A stretch of DNA of 64,000 bases from Arachis hypogaea (lineage: Eukaryota > Streptophyta > Magnoliopsida > Fabales > Fabaceae): contig NC_092053.1 in NCBI RefSeq assembly GCF_003086295.3, positions 90,554,745-90,618,744 of the forward strand, given 5' to 3'. The notes below the pieces were generated by a model. That model was not told the origin of the DNA, did not search any database, and saw only the letters and a program-made list of their open reading frames with translations. Shown piece by piece: positions 43,765 through 56,266 of the stretch. Position 1 is the stretch's first letter; every line of letters begins with the position of its first letter. The position numbers and the translations under genes were made by a program.

Positions 43765-46369
43765 TTCGTGACTTTTGGGGTGTAAATCTCTCTTCTGAAC
43801 AACTTTGTAATCTATTTTGTTTTCTCGTTATTATGCTTTTAAGGATATTTGCTAGTACTTTTGAGTTTTGCACTGCACACTTTTATTTTGATTAGTTGTA
43901 GATATCTTAGTTTATCTCTAGTTTTATTTCCAGAATTGCACTTTTACTTTAAGTGGATATATATATTGCATTGCATTTTTGATGGGTATATATTTTATAG
44001 ATAGTAGTTGTGATTGGTTGTTGTGAAAAGTATAGTGCGTAGTTCAATTTTGTCCTAAATGTTCATGATGATTTTTGTAACAACCCTGATTTTTGAGTAT
44101 GCAAGATCTTTTCTGAAGGCACGGAATCCTCCGGAAGATCAGTAAAGGAACACCTCTGTTGTATCATCAAGCATCTAAATCCTCATTGTCATTATATTAT
44201 CTTTAATTCAGGACCTTAGTGGAGATAAGCTCGATAACGCAATCATGAAGAACCTAGTTTTTGAACCGTATCAGTTAGAAGTTTTGATTCTGATTTCCGT
44301 AAATAGTCTCAGTTTGATGAACCAGACTCGATTCATGATATAAGAGATACAATAGTATAATATTATCATTATATTAGTATTAGAAGTTGCTTGAATGATA
44401 TTATAAGGTTACCTAGTCAGTTTTAGTTAAAAATAAGAAATCGGTTTAACCGGGTTCACAGTTTACTAGTGTAGCTTAGCACCAGCAATCTTTGATGACT
44501 TTAGCAATGCTAATGCCTCATCATACATGGTCTATTCACATATTAAATATGTTACTAGTATCATTTATGCTAGTAGCTCAGAAAATAATTTTTAGATATG
44601 TTTTTATAAGTGTTTCGATACATCTAGTTTTAGTAGTTATACACCTGAGATATTTTAATATTATTTTAACCCACCTCCAAGCCAACCAATCACAACTCAT
44701 CCTACACCCCCAAGACACTCGAAGGCTGGTCATTTACTCCTTTTGGCCAAAAATGAGAAGAGAGAAAAGAGAGAAACTTTCATGATACTTAAATCTTCAA
44801 AGCTTGATTTCTTCTAAACTAAAACTCAAATCAAAACTCCGATTTCACCAAAATGATCCTCTCTTCTTCTTCTTCTACATAACCATATAATATAGCAAGG
44901 CTGGAAATAAGGTGATATGGCTGTCACCCTCCCTTTTCAATTCGGTTTTCAAGGAAACATGCTTAAACATGTGTTTTCTTGATGTTCTTCCTTAGGAATC
45001 ATGCTTAACTTGACTTGAGGGCCAAGAAACATTAATTTCCAGTAATTTTAAGGTGAGAAATCCCTTTCTAACATGCTAAGTAAGATTTGGTTAGTTTAGG
45101 GTTTTGAGATTTAAAGTTGTTCTTGATGTGATTTAGAAGGAAAAAGTGCTTAAGGACCACCTAAGGACATAACCGAATTTGGAGTAGCAAAACTAGGTAG
45201 GGTTTGATGAATTTAATCTTGATTAATTGTGTTTGAGTTGTTTAATTATGATATGGTTTGGCTGTACTTGAAATTGACGATTTATATGAGTGATTCTTGT
45301 TGAAAATTTGATGAAAATTTGATGAAATTTGATGAAATTCAAGCTATGAATTTGTGTTCTTGAGTGCAGCTGGAGACCAAAACCCTAGGTCCTAAATTGG
45401 GGTTCAATTTGTGTTGAAATCATGTGAAAAATATGGGGTTATGGTGGCTGCTAATTTATTTTGAATTATGGTAAAAATCGGTTGCTGAAAAGATTGAAAA
45501 ACAAGTAAAAACAAAGAAAAAATCTAAAGAATTTACGAAGAACACGAAGAACACTTTGAGTGTGATGAAGAACATTGAAGAACACCTTTTAGATCTTAAA
45601 AAGGGCAAGGTTGTAATTATTTTGGTGTTTGAGGGGTTGTTTGGTAATTTATGAAAGTTAGGGTGCTAAAAGTAGAAATATTAAGAGTTACGGGTGGTAA
45701 AAAGTTTATTTTAAAGATTAAAGGCTAAAGTAAAGTTAATTTTCGAAAATTTAACAATAAAATAATAAATAATAATAAAATATTAAATAAAAATATTTAA
45801 TTAAAAATAATATTTTAAATAAAATAATAAAATAATGCGAAAAAGCAGTTTTTCGTAAAAGCCTTAGAAAGACAACTTTAAGCGTAGAATTCCATAATTA
45901 CCTTCATAAAAAAACTAGGGAGTGGTAATAACATGATAGTGAGGTAAAGATAAAAGAAAGATGAAAAGTTAAAGAAAAGATAAGAATCAAATAAAAGGTC
46001 TGTAAAGTTTTAATGACAGAAAACAGACAGAGATTAGTGAACAAACTAGGAAAACATAGTTAGTTCTTGAGTTACGCTTAACGTTAGGTATAATATGAAA
46101 AGTTAAACTATTTTCTTATAGACTTAATGAACCTATATTTGCGATAGGCTAACTATTCATACTAAAATTTACATAAGCTTTAAATACATACATTAAGCAG
46201 AGAAATCAGAGCAGAGTAGAGAAATACAGAAAACAGAGTAACCAGACCAGAGTAAAGAGGTAAAGAGAAAAAGAGTAATATAGATACAGAAAAAAGAGTA
46301 ATCAGAGTAGAGTAAAGAGACAGAGAGAAAGAGCAGTAAAACACACGAACTGATAATGTTAAATACGGG

Positions 46370-46770
46370 AAGTACCCACGAACTAAATGATCATTGGACT
46401 CGGGGAAACCTACGAACTGTTAACTATTTCGTGTGTGAGAAAAATCCACGAATTGATAATCATTGATTACAGGAATAACCCATGAACTGTTGTATGTTGA
46501 TCTCGGGTATAACCCACAAATTGAGGATCGTTGTGTTGTTGTGTATTGATCTCGAGGAAACCCACGAACTGAGGATCTCTGTGCTGTTGTGTATTGATCT
46601 CGGGGAAACCCACGAAATGAAGATTGTGTTTGTTGTGTATTGATCTCGGAAAAACCCACGAATTGAGGATCGTGTTTGTTGTGTATTGACCTCGGGGAAA
46701 TGCACGAACTGAGGATCGTATTTTGTTTGTGTTTTGATCTCGGGGACGCCCATGAACTAAGGATCACTGT
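46370..46770 (+). repeat. GATCTCGGGGAAACCCACGA tandem array in X2
   Basis: About six good copies of a unit with GATCTCGGGGAAACCCACGA and ACTGAGGATC lie at about 48 base spacing, with earlier degenerate copies. A shorter version is in the 3' LTR half (49130-49350). Confidence 0.8.
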
Positions 46771-47680
46771 TTCCCCTTGTACGTATATTAAGGGGTCAAG
46801 CCTTACGCCGACTACCAGTAGTCACGAAGGAGTGGTATTCTTAACCACCGACACGTATGCACGAAGGACACAAAGGGAAACCATATCTGGGACTTGTTCC
46901 GAGGTAATGTTGAGTTGCAGGGTGTAAACTAACATGTGAGCTCATGGCCTGCATAGAACAAACATGCATCATACTTGGTTGTACATTTTTTCTGTTATGA
47001 TTGTTGAATGAATGTATGCTTTGTTTATTTGTATTCTATTCTTTGTATTTGTGTTTTATTTTCTTGTATTCTTTTGTTTGTGTTCTGCTTTCTATTTTCT
47101 CTATTTTCTCTATTTATCTGTAATTTCTATTCACTGTTTCTCAGTATTTTGCTATTCGTCTGCTAAACAACACGAAATTAATAAACTTAACTAATAACCC
47201 TGGCCCTACTAAGAACTCCCCAGCTCTTACCCGTTCTCTCTCCCTTCCCCCCTTCAGATGGAAGCATGAGTTCCCTTCCGTAGTTCGCTGACGATCATAC
47301 GCAAAAAGGATTCCGCTCTAGGTAGTCTTCTGAGTCTAGGGTGAATTTCATTCTCAGTTTATATGTATATACTGTGAGACCAGCCAACGTCTGCACCCCA
47401 TTCGTATGCGCACTTTAGCCTAAATCCTGTGTACGAGACTCTTGTTGTGTGGCTACTTGATAGAGTACCAGTGGGACGTCATATGGCAATGTATGATCGT
47501 GCAGAGGAGTAGTAGACGACCTTCCACCTTTTGATGACATTTGTCCAGACTTGAGTTTTGAAGACTTATAACGTACATTCCCTCGCTTTAGTAGTTTAGA
47601 GGGACTAGGTGAGTATAGAGTCTAGGCTAGCCTGGGCGCCAGCTTAGGGACTTCTTGAATAGGTCAGGGCCTGGGATGTT

Positions 47681-47681
47681 G

Positions 47682-47740
<59 letters not shown>

Positions 47741-47741
47741 C
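47681..47741 (+). repeat. TA/TG microsatellite
   Basis: A (TA)n run passes into (TG)n with one TCTG interruption. X1 has only a short TATATACATA run at the same place. Confidence 0.95.
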
Positions 47742-47936
47742 TAGATATTATTTAGCTATATCTAAGGGTGTTCTAACTAAAAGTCTATAGTCTAATAAAG
47801 GCTGGATCACGGAATGTTATCAACTGCTTGAGATGTATTTATGTGTGGTTGTTTATAACTGTTTTATCTATTATTATTTGTGAATTGATTATGAATGATT
47901 CTGTTTATTAATCCAAACGTTTTAAAAAAAAAGTAG

Positions 47937-48202
47937 TAACGACACAATTTTTGGTACGTCATGATCATACTAGAAATTGAGCGCTACCAACTTGTCTACC
48001 TAATTATTATCTATTATTTATTATATGAGCATGATTCGTTGTTAAAAGCGTGGTTATTTTACGAGGTACTTTTCTTTTTTAAATGTTTGGATTAACAAAC
48101 AGAATCAGGCTCATATAATAAATAATAGATAATAATTAGGTAGACAAGTTGGTAGCGCTCAGTTTCTAGTATGATCATGACGTACCAGAAATTTGGTCGT
48201 TA
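47937..48202. repeat. Long inverted repeat at the X2 LTR end
   Basis: The arms 47937-48030 and 48109-48202, 94 bases each with few mismatches, flank a 78-base centre. The right arm is the normal LTR end. The left arm is its inverted copy inserted after the run of A at 47924-47932. Confidence 0.85.
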
Positions 48203-48207
48203 CAATT

Positions 48208-48219
48208 TGGTATCAGAGC
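48208..48219 (+). other. Primer binding site of X2 (initiator tRNA-Met)
   Basis: TGGTATCAGAGC lies four bases after the LTR end. It is the standard plant initiator-Met primer site. Confidence 0.9.
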
Positions 48220-48993
48220 TTAAAGTTGTCTTTCTAAAGCTTTTACAAAAAACTGCCTTTTTCGTATTATTTTATTATTTTTATTAAAATATTATTTTTA
48301 ATTAAATATTATTATTTAATATTTTATTATTATTTATTATTTTATCATCAAAATTTCAAAAATCACCCCACTTTAACTTTTAACCTTTAAAATTTACTTT
48401 TTACCATCCGTAACTTTTAATATTTCTATTTTAACCACCCTAACTTTTGGAAATTACCAAATAACCCCCCAAACACCAAAAATTTACTTCATCACACTCA
48501 AAGTGTTCTTCATCACACTCAAAGTGTTCTTCGTGTTCTTCGTAAATTCTTCAGATTCTTTCTCTGTTTTTACCCGTTTTCCAGTCTTTTCAGCAACTGA
48601 TTTTTACCATAATTCATAATAAATTCCCAGCCACTAAAACCCCATCTTTTTCCACATGATTTTAACACAAATTGAACCCCAATTTAGGGCCTAGGGTTTT
48701 GGTTTCCAGGTGCACTCAAGAACACAAATTCATAGGTTGAATTTCATCAAATTTCATCAAATTTTCATCAAATTTTCAACAAGAATCACTCATATAAATC
48801 ATCAATTTCAAGCACAGCCAAACCATATCATAATTAAACAACTCAAACACAATCAATCAAGATTAAATTCGTCAAACCCTACCTGGTTTTGCTGCTCCAA
48901 ATTCAGTTATACTTTCAGGTGGTCCTTATGCACTTTTTCCACCTAAATCACATCAAGAACAACTTTAAATCCACAAACCCTCAACTGACCAAA
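48220..48993 (-). repeat. Inverted LTR piece in place of the X2 interior
   Basis: It matches the reverse complement of about 45095-45890 of the 5' LTR, and 7890-8600 of X1 in the same orientation. The left junction falls directly after the primer site. The right junction, near 48993, passes into forward LTR sequence. Confidence 0.75.
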
Positions 48994-50119
48994 GAGAAAA
49001 TAGAGTAACCAGACCAGAGTAAAGAGGTAAAGAGAAAAAGAGTAATATAGATACAGAGAAAAGAGTAATCAGAGTAGAGTAAAAAGACAGAGAGAGAAGA
49101 GTAGTAAAACACACGAACTAATAATGTTAAATACGAGAAGTACCTACGAACTGAATGATCATTGGTCTTGGGGAAACCTACGAACTATTAACTATTTTGT
49201 GTGCATGAAAAACCCATGAATTAATAATCATTGATTACGGGAATAACCCATGAACTGTTGATAATCTTTGATCTCTGGGAAACCCACGAACTGAGGAACT
49301 CTGTTTTGTTTGTGTGTTGATCTCGGGGATGCCCACGAACTGAGGATCACTATTTCCTCTTGTGTGTATATTATGGGGTCGAGCTTTGTGCCGACTGCCG
49401 GTAGTCACGAAGGAGTAGTATTCTTACCAATGACACGTATGCACTAAGGACACAAAGGGAAAACATATCTGGGACTTGTTCCGAGGTAATGTCCGGCTGC
49501 AAGGTGTAAACCGACACGTGAGCTCATGGCCTGCATAGGATAAACATGCATCATACTTGGTTGTGCATTTCCTCTGTTATGATTATTGAATGAATGTATG
49601 CTTTGTTAGTTTGTATTCTATTCTTTGTATTTGTGTTTTATTTTCTTGTATTCTTTTGTTTGTGTTCTGCTTTCTGTTTTCTCTATTTTCTCTATTTATC
49701 TGTATCTTCTGTTCACTATTTCTCGGTATTTTGCTATTCATCTGCTAAACAACACAGAATTAATGAACTTAACTAATAACCCCGGCCCTACTAAGAACTC
49801 CCCAGTTCTTACCCCTTCTCTCTCCCTTCCCCCTTCAGATGGAAGCATGAGTATCCTTTCGTAGTTCACTGACGACCGTTCGCAAGAAGGATTCCGCTCT
49901 AGATAGTCTTCTGAGTCTAGGGTGAATCTCGTTCTCTGTTTATATGTATATACTATGAGACCAGCCAATATCTGCACCCCGTTTATACGTGAACTTTAAC
50001 CTAAATCCTGTGTACGAGACTCCTGTTGTGTCGCTACTTGATAAGGTATCAGAGAAATGTCATATGGCAATGTCTGATCGTGCAGAAGAGTAGTAGATGA
50101 TGTTCTACCTTTTGATCAC
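48994..50119 (+). repeat. 3' LTR of X2, left piece (continues at 60954-61182)
   Basis: It matches the 5' LTR from about 46210 onward. It is interrupted by the Tat element after 50119 and resumes at 60954 (GACTTGAGTTTTTAAGACTT). The first half of the LTR is missing. Confidence 0.8.
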
Positions 50120-50660
50120 TGTTCACACCCTGGGTCGAGTTTACCGACCCGAAATGTTTAGCGACAAAGCGACCGACCTCTTCAGGTCAGACTATCCGAC
50201 CTCTTCTCGAAGACCTCGGCCAAATTGACCAGAAAGCCCAATAAGGGGCCCAATAGAGGAACACGACCCAAATCCAAAGGCGGCCCAAGCCTATAGAGAT
50301 AAGGGTGGTTCCCTTGAAGATAAGATGACCTCACTCAAAAATAAGATAAGATAAGATAAGATAACTAACTTATCTTATCTAAGAAGGTCACTCCATACCA
50401 TTATAAATACACTGGAGCACCCAAGTATAACTCAGACTCTGATTCGATTAAAAACCTGCTTAATACCCTTGCTAACTTAAGTATCAGAGTCCCTTGCAGG
50501 TACCCCCACCCTCCGGTGGTGAAGGATCAGCAGTGCAGCCAAGTTTAATAAATCGGATATGACAGCTCCGGCCTCCACTCACAGCCGGATACATCATCTC
50601 CGATAATCACAGAAGATCTCGTCCGAGATCGACCTACAGTTTCAGGTAACCCTCGGAATA
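50120..50660 (+). repeat. 5' LTR of the Tat element
   Basis: It starts TGTTCACACCCTGGG and ends CTCGGAATA. The 3' LTR ends GGAACA, so the terminal CA has become TA here. Confidence 0.92.
50341..50409 (+). promoter_or_regulatory. Inverted GATAAG array and TATA box in the Tat 5' LTR
   Basis: A run of AGATA units (50341-50363) faces CTTATCTTATCT (50369-50380), a self-complementary block. TATAAATA is at 50402-50409. The 3' LTR keeps the same arrangement (60631-60672, TATA 60694-60701). GATAAG is a known plant I-box core. A promoter role is inferred from position. Confidence 0.6.
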
Positions 50661-50661
50661 T

Positions 50662-50679
50662 TGGCGCCGTTGCCGGAGA
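50662..50679 (+). other. Primer binding site of the Tat element
   Basis: TGGCGCCGTTGCCGGAGA, tRNA-Asp type, lies one base after the LTR. Confidence 0.92.
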
Positions 50680-50701
50680 ACCTGGAAGTCATCCCATCAC
50701 C

Positions 50702-51842
50702 ATGGCGGACGACCATGACAACGACCACGATTCAAATCTAGAGGATAGAACACCGCACAAAAATGTGGACATTATACTGAATGATACCCCGGAATCTAAC
50801 GGGGACAAAAACTCATCAAATTCGGGAGTGATAGAAGCGCTTTAAGATCGTTTAAAGCAACTTGAAAAAGAAACCCAGCATCAACGAGAAGTTGGGAAGG
50901 ATCTACAAAGGGAGGTAAAGCGACCTCTAGAATTAGAAGATAAACTTCTAAAACTCGAAGCCGATCTCAAAGCCAAAGCTACTCGGTCCACCCCTAAGGA
51001 CAACTCTCACAAGGATCAAGATCCATTCATCAGGGAGATCATGAAGACCAAAATCCCTAAGGACTTCAAACTTTCGGATATGGCTTTGTACGATGGCACT
51101 ACAGATCCCAACCATCACCTCAGTAATTTCAGAAGTAGAATGTACCTCACCGATGCCTCAGATGCAGTTCGCTGCAAAGCCTTTCTAACAACTCTTACAA
51201 AGACAGCAATTAGATGGTTCGACAATCTACCTCCTAGGTCCATCTCAAGCTTTGACGACTTAGCCAAAAAGTTCCTAGCCAGATTCTCCATCCAAAAAGA
51301 TAAGGCTAAGCATGCCCCCAGTCTATTAGGAATCAAGTAAGGAGATCGGAAAAGTCTTCGCAATCACATGGAAAGATTCAACAAAACATGCCTAGACATA
51401 CAAAGCCTACCAACAGAGGCCGCCATCATGGGCCTCATCAATGGCCTACGAGAGAGACCTTTTAGCCAATCTATATCAAAGAAATACCACACATCTCTGA
51501 ATGAAGTGCAAGAACGAGTGGAGAAATATATTAACATGGAAGAAAATTCTCGACTAGGAGAAACCTCAAAATCCGGATTCACCTATCCCCCCCGGGACAA
51601 GGATAAAGAGTCCAAAAAGAAGGAAGATCGACATGGGAAAAAAATTAAAAAATATCATAATTATACCCCTCTTCGGGTGTCCCTTATGGATGTCTATAAA
51701 GAAGTCTGCCACACAGAAAAAATACCCCCAGCACGACCACTCAAAGGCAAAAAAGGAGGAGGAAACCAGACCGAATATTGTGAATACCATCGAGTCCGTG
51801 GGCGTTCCACCAACGAATATTTTGACTTAAAAATGTCATAAA
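50702..51842 (+). pseudogene. gag: gag of the Tat element
   Basis: The ATG at 50702 (MADDHDNDHDSN) is in frame with the main domain, past a TAA near 50845. A coiled Glu/Lys segment (LKQLEKETQHQREVGKDL) precedes the gag domain: FKLSDMALYDGTTDPNHHLS, CKAFLTTLTKTAIRWFDNLP, SFDDLAKKFLARFSIQKDKA. A TAA at 51338-51340 interrupts it, and then HMERFNKTCLDIQSLPTEAA closes the domain. A zinc-like CEYHRVRG motif lies near 51780 (its usual last Cys reads Tyr). The frame slips in an A-run near 51830. Two stops and one frameshift make it inactive. Confidence 0.88.
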
Positions 51843-52848
51843 AAAATTAGTAAGAGAGGGAAAACTAGATCGGTACCTGGCCACTCGGGATGACGAGCAA
51901 AGGAAAAGAAGAAGGAACGAGGATGTCGGACGAACCGAGCGATCACCTCGTACGCCAGAAAGATATGTCCATATGATACATGGAGGGTTCGCAGGGGGAG
52001 GGATCTCCAAATCATCTAGAAAAAGATATCTCAAAGAAGTATATCATGTTGAGGGGAAGGAGGAAGCACTCGACATCCTTGCAATTACCTTCACTAAAGA
52101 AGACACATCCGGTGTCATCTCGGGACACGACGATCCCATGGTCATCACCATTATACTGGCAAACACAAATCTCCACCGTACACTGATAGACCAAGGAAGC
52201 TCCGCCGACATCTTGTTCAAAACTGCCTTTGACAAACTCGGCTTAGAAGAAAAAGAACTTAGAGCATACCCGAACAGTCTGTTCGGACTAGGAAACACCC
52301 CAATGCAGCCACTTGGATACATCTCATTGCATACAACCTTCGGAAAGGGAAATCAGTCCAGAACACTCAAAATAGACTACATAGTGGTCGACGTAAAGTC
52401 TGCCTACAACACCCTGATAGGTCGGACAACATTAAATCAGCTCGGCGCAATAGTCTCGACTCCACATCTGTGCATGAAATTCCTAACTACAGAATGGATA
52501 GCTACAATAACAGCAGACCAGAAGAAGGCGCGCCGCTGTTATAATGAAAGCCTAAATCTCAGAGGCAGAGGAGAAGAATTCCACACAATCGAACTCGGTA
52601 AAGTCCTGAGGCGGGAAGGGCTCCGCCCACAACCCGAAGGTGAAATAGAAAAAGTCCGGATCCGAGATACCCCAGACAAAACAACCAATATTGGTACTAA
52701 CCTAAAGAGAGATATAAAAGAATCAATCATACAGTTCTTACGAGACAATGTCGACCTCTTTGCATGGAAAGCTGCAGACATGTCGGGTATAGACCCCAAA
52801 TTAATGTGCCACAAGTTGGCGGTATACCCAGGATCTCAGCCAGTATAA
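51843..52848 (+). pseudogene. pro: Protease region of the Tat element
   Basis: In the new frame it reads KKLVREGKLDRYLATRDDEQ, a gag-protease linker, then FAGGGISKSSRKRY. The protease core has LIDQGSSADILFKTAFDKLG (a D-x-G-SSADIL site, usual for Tat), GYISLHTTFGKGNQ, and YNTLIGRTTLNQLGAIVSTP. The approach to RT (DLFAWKAADMSGIDPKLMCH) ends at a TAA at 52846-52848 that breaks the polyprotein. Confidence 0.85.
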
Positions 52849-54590
52849 CAAAGGCGAAGAAAGCTCGGACCAAAACGATCCCAAGCAGTGGAAGAGCAGG
52901 TACAAGCTTTACTAGAAGCAGGATTCATAAGAGAAGTCAAGTATCCACTATGGCTAGCTAACATCGTCTTGGTGAAAAAATCAAATGGGAAGTGGCGAAT
53001 GTGCACCGATTACACTGATCTCAACAAAGCCTGCCCAAAAGATCCTTATCCACTCCCAAGTATCGACGCTCTGGTAGATGCCTGCTCTGGATATAAATAC
53101 CTCTCGTTTATGGATGCATACTCGGGATACAACCAAATCCCAATGTATCCACCCGATCAAGAAAAAACTTCATTCTTAACCCCAAAGGCAAACTACTGCT
53201 ACATCGTCATGCCTTTCGGTCTTAAAAACACAGGAGCTACTTATCAAAGATTAATGAATAAGGTCTGTGCGGATCACATCAGAAAAATCATGGAAGTTTA
53301 TGTGGACGACATGTTAATAAAGACACAAAGTGAAGAGACGCTATTGTTCGACCTGATCCAAGTATTTGACACTATAAGAAGGCATGGCATGCGACTCAAT
53401 CCTGCAAAATGCACCTTCGCAGTAGAAGCTGGCAAATTCTTGGGTTTTTTGCTCACACAAAGAGGAATCGAGGTAAACCCGGATAAATTCCGGGCCATAC
53501 TCGACATGAAGAGTCCGACTTGTGTCAAAGAGGTACAACAACTCAACGGGAGGTTGGTAGCCTTGTCCAGATTTCTAGCAGGATCGGCAATAAGATCTCT
53601 TCCCTTCTACACCATTCTAAGGAAGGAAAAGAAGTTTGAATGGACAACGGAGTGCGAGCAAGCCTTCCAAGATTTCAAAAGATTCCTGGGACAACCACCA
53701 ATCCTAACTCGACCACGGGAAGGAGAACCACTCATATTGTACCTCGCAGTAGGAAGGCGGGCAGTAGCCCCAGCACTAGTTCGAGAAGACGACAAGGGGC
53801 AACAACCTGTATACTTCATCAGTAAAGCACTACAAGGGTCCGAGCTGAACTACCAAAAAATAGAGAAATTTGCTTATGCTCTCATACTAACATCTCAACG
53901 ACTTCGTCCGTACTTCCAAGGTCACACCATTAAGGTTCGAACAAACCAGCCCATAAAAGGGATATTGCAGAAAACAGATCTAGCAGGCAGAATCTTGCAA
54001 TGGGCAGTCGAGTTGTCCGAATTTGACCTTCAATACGAAGCTCGGACAGCCATCAAATCACAATACTTAGCTGACTTCATTGCAGAATTTACAAACACCC
54101 CGAAAACCCCCACAGAATGGGATCTCTACATGGACGGTTCCTCAAATAAGACTGGAAGCGGTGCAGGTGTGATAATTAAAAGCAACCAAGGAACTCAAAT
54201 TGAACTTTCCCTCAAATTCAGGTTCCCTGCCTCAAATAACCAAGCTGAATATGAGGCACTACTAGCTGGTTTGAAGCTGGCTAAAGAGGTCGGAGCTCAA
54301 AAACTCATTATCTTCAGCGACTTACAGGTGGTCACTTCACAAATAATAAGGAGCTACCAAGCCAAGGATCCCACTTTGAAAAAGTACCTGGGTAAAACTA
54401 GGGAACAGCACGGATAACTCCGGGAATATGAGATCCGCCACATACCCCGCGAACAGAATGCCCGAGCTGACGCACTCTTAAAGCTAGCCAGCACAGAACC
54501 AAGGGGCAATAATAGAAGCCTCATCCAAGAAATACTGCAGAGTCCGTCAATCTCGGAAGAAGAAAAAGTCCTAGCCATAACAGGTCAAAA
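52849..54590 (+). pseudogene. RT: RT and dual RNase H of the Tat element
   Basis: RT shows LLEAGFIREVKYPLWLANIV, WRMCTDYTDLNKACPKDPYP, YSGYNQIPM, YIVMPFGLKNTGATYQRLMN and catalytic YVDDMLIKT. The first RNase H is degenerate (LYLAVGRRAVAPALVRED, no catalytic Asp, as usual in Tat). A second, archaeal-type RNase H follows: LYMDGSSNKTGSGAGVII, NNQAEYEALLAGLKLA, FSDLQVVTSQI, with its acidic residues present. Two RNase H domains are a Tat hallmark. A stop at 54415-54417 falls just before HIPREQNARADALLKLAS. Confidence 0.92.
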
Positions 54591-55834
54591 TCAAGGATGG
54601 ATGGCTCCCAAAATTAACTACCTCAAAGCAGAAGCACTCCCTACAGATGAAAAGGAGGCAAAGATGTTAAAACAAGAGGCGCAACATTACACCATCATAA
54701 ACAATACTCTATACAAGAGAGGCATTTCAATACCTCTGTTAAAATGTGTTCCGACTTCCAGCACAAAGGAAGTTTTAGAAGAAGTACACAGTGGCATTTG
54801 TGGCAATCATCTCGGAGCACAAGCTCTCACCAAAAAAGTACTCCGGGCAAGATTTTATTGGCTAACTCTACAAAAGGAAGCTACAGAGTTTGTAAAGACA
54901 TGTCTACCATGCCAAAAACATGCCAACTTTCACATCGCCCCACCAGAGGAACTCATCAGTGTGACCTCACCATGGCCATTTGCAAAATGGGGACTCGACC
55001 TTCTCGGACCCTTCCCTCAAGGATCGGGACAAGTTAAATTCCTCATAGTAGGGGTAGACTACTTTACAAAGTGGATCGAGGCGGAACCCCTAGCTTGTGC
55101 CACTGCTCAAAGAAGTCGAAAATTCCTATATAGAAATATTGTCACAAGGTTCGGGGTCCCATAGTCCATCAACATAGACAATGGCACCCAATTCACAGAT
55201 GCATGCTTCGGAATTTTAGTGGCCGACTTGAATATAAAACACCAGTTCACTTCCGTAGAGCATCCCCAAGCCAATGGACAAACTGAAGCTGCCAACAAAG
55301 TGGTATTGGCTGGGCTAAAACGGAGATTACAGGACGTAAAAGTGAGCCTGGGCTGAAGAGCTCCCACAAGTCCTATGGGCATATCGAACAATGCCACATT
55401 CTACCACAAAGGAATCACCCTTCTGGTTAGCATACGGAATGGAGGCAATGATCCTAGTAGAGATCGAAGAAGGGTCGCCTAGAGTGATCCACTATAATGA
55501 AGAAGCCAACCCCCAACTTCAAAGGGAAGAACTCGATCTACTTTCTGAAGTCCAAGAGAGAGCTCGGATCAAGGAAGAAGCACTAAAAAGTCGAATGGCT
55601 TCCAGATATAATCAAAAGGTAGTGCCACGAGGTTTCACTAAGAATGATCTCATCCTAATCCGAAATGATATCGGAACAACTCGACCTAGAGAAGGAAAGC
55701 TGGCAGCAAACTGGAAAGGACCCTACCGAATCATAGAAGTACTTGGGAAGGGCTATTACAGACTGTCCGAACTCGATGGACGAGAGCTTCCTAGGTCGTG
55801 GCATGCCTGCAACCTAAGAAGGTACTATAGCTAG
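54591..55834 (+). pseudogene. IN: Integrase of the Tat element
   Basis: The zinc domain has HSGICGNHLGAQALTKKVL and KTCLPCQKHANF (HHCC). The core has WGLDLLGPFPQG, a TAG at 55162-55164, INIDNGTQFTD, and HPQANGQTEAANK, so the three acidic residues remain. A frameshift near 55340 moves the frame to one running through YRTMPHSTTKESPFWLAYGM and RLSELDGRELPRSWHACNLR to a TAG at 55832-55834. No chromodomain is present. Confidence 0.9.
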
Positions 55835-56266
55835 GGATGGTAAAGGATCTCAGCATAAGATGCGCTCTTTTTTCTGAAAAAGTTTTTTAATGAGGCACCA
55901 AGCTGAGATCCACAAATTATCCAATTTAAAAGGATAAAAACTCCGCATGTACATATTTGCATTTTCTTTTAAATAAAATATATTAGATGTTCTACAAGTT
56001 TTCAAGACGCATTAATCTGAAACATTCATCGTCCAATTATAAAGCAACAGATCGGCAGAAAGTGAAAAACAAATTCACTGCACGATCACGATAAAGACCA
56101 ACAGAAATGAAAACCAAATTCATCTAAAGGTTGACTAAACAAGGATTAAACCCAACTTCTACAAATCGGCAAAGATGAAAACAGAATAATGCAAGAAGTT
56201 ATCAAAAGTGATCCGGAGAAAGAACCTGACGTGGTCTTGATAAGATGGATTGCTAAATAATAACTT
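55835..56266 (+). other. Non-coding start of the Tat 3' region
   Basis: AT-rich sequence follows the integrase stop; no gene or repeat was recognised. Confidence 0.5.

Larger units (their letters stand above)
44076..48204 (+). repeat. 5' LTR of X2
   Basis: It is 4129 bp, against 3707 bp in X1. Extra length comes partly from an inverted copy of the LTR end (47937-48105) and the GT microsatellite. It is AT-rich with no credible gene. Confidence 0.85.

Noticed and set aside
46420..46767. 115-codon minus-strand frame with repeated peptide units
   Set aside because: It is a translation of the tandem array of X2.
46370..46770. Regularly spaced repeats resembling a CRISPR array
   Set aside because: The spacers are themselves similar to each other, the repeats are degenerate, and the block lies inside a plant LTR.
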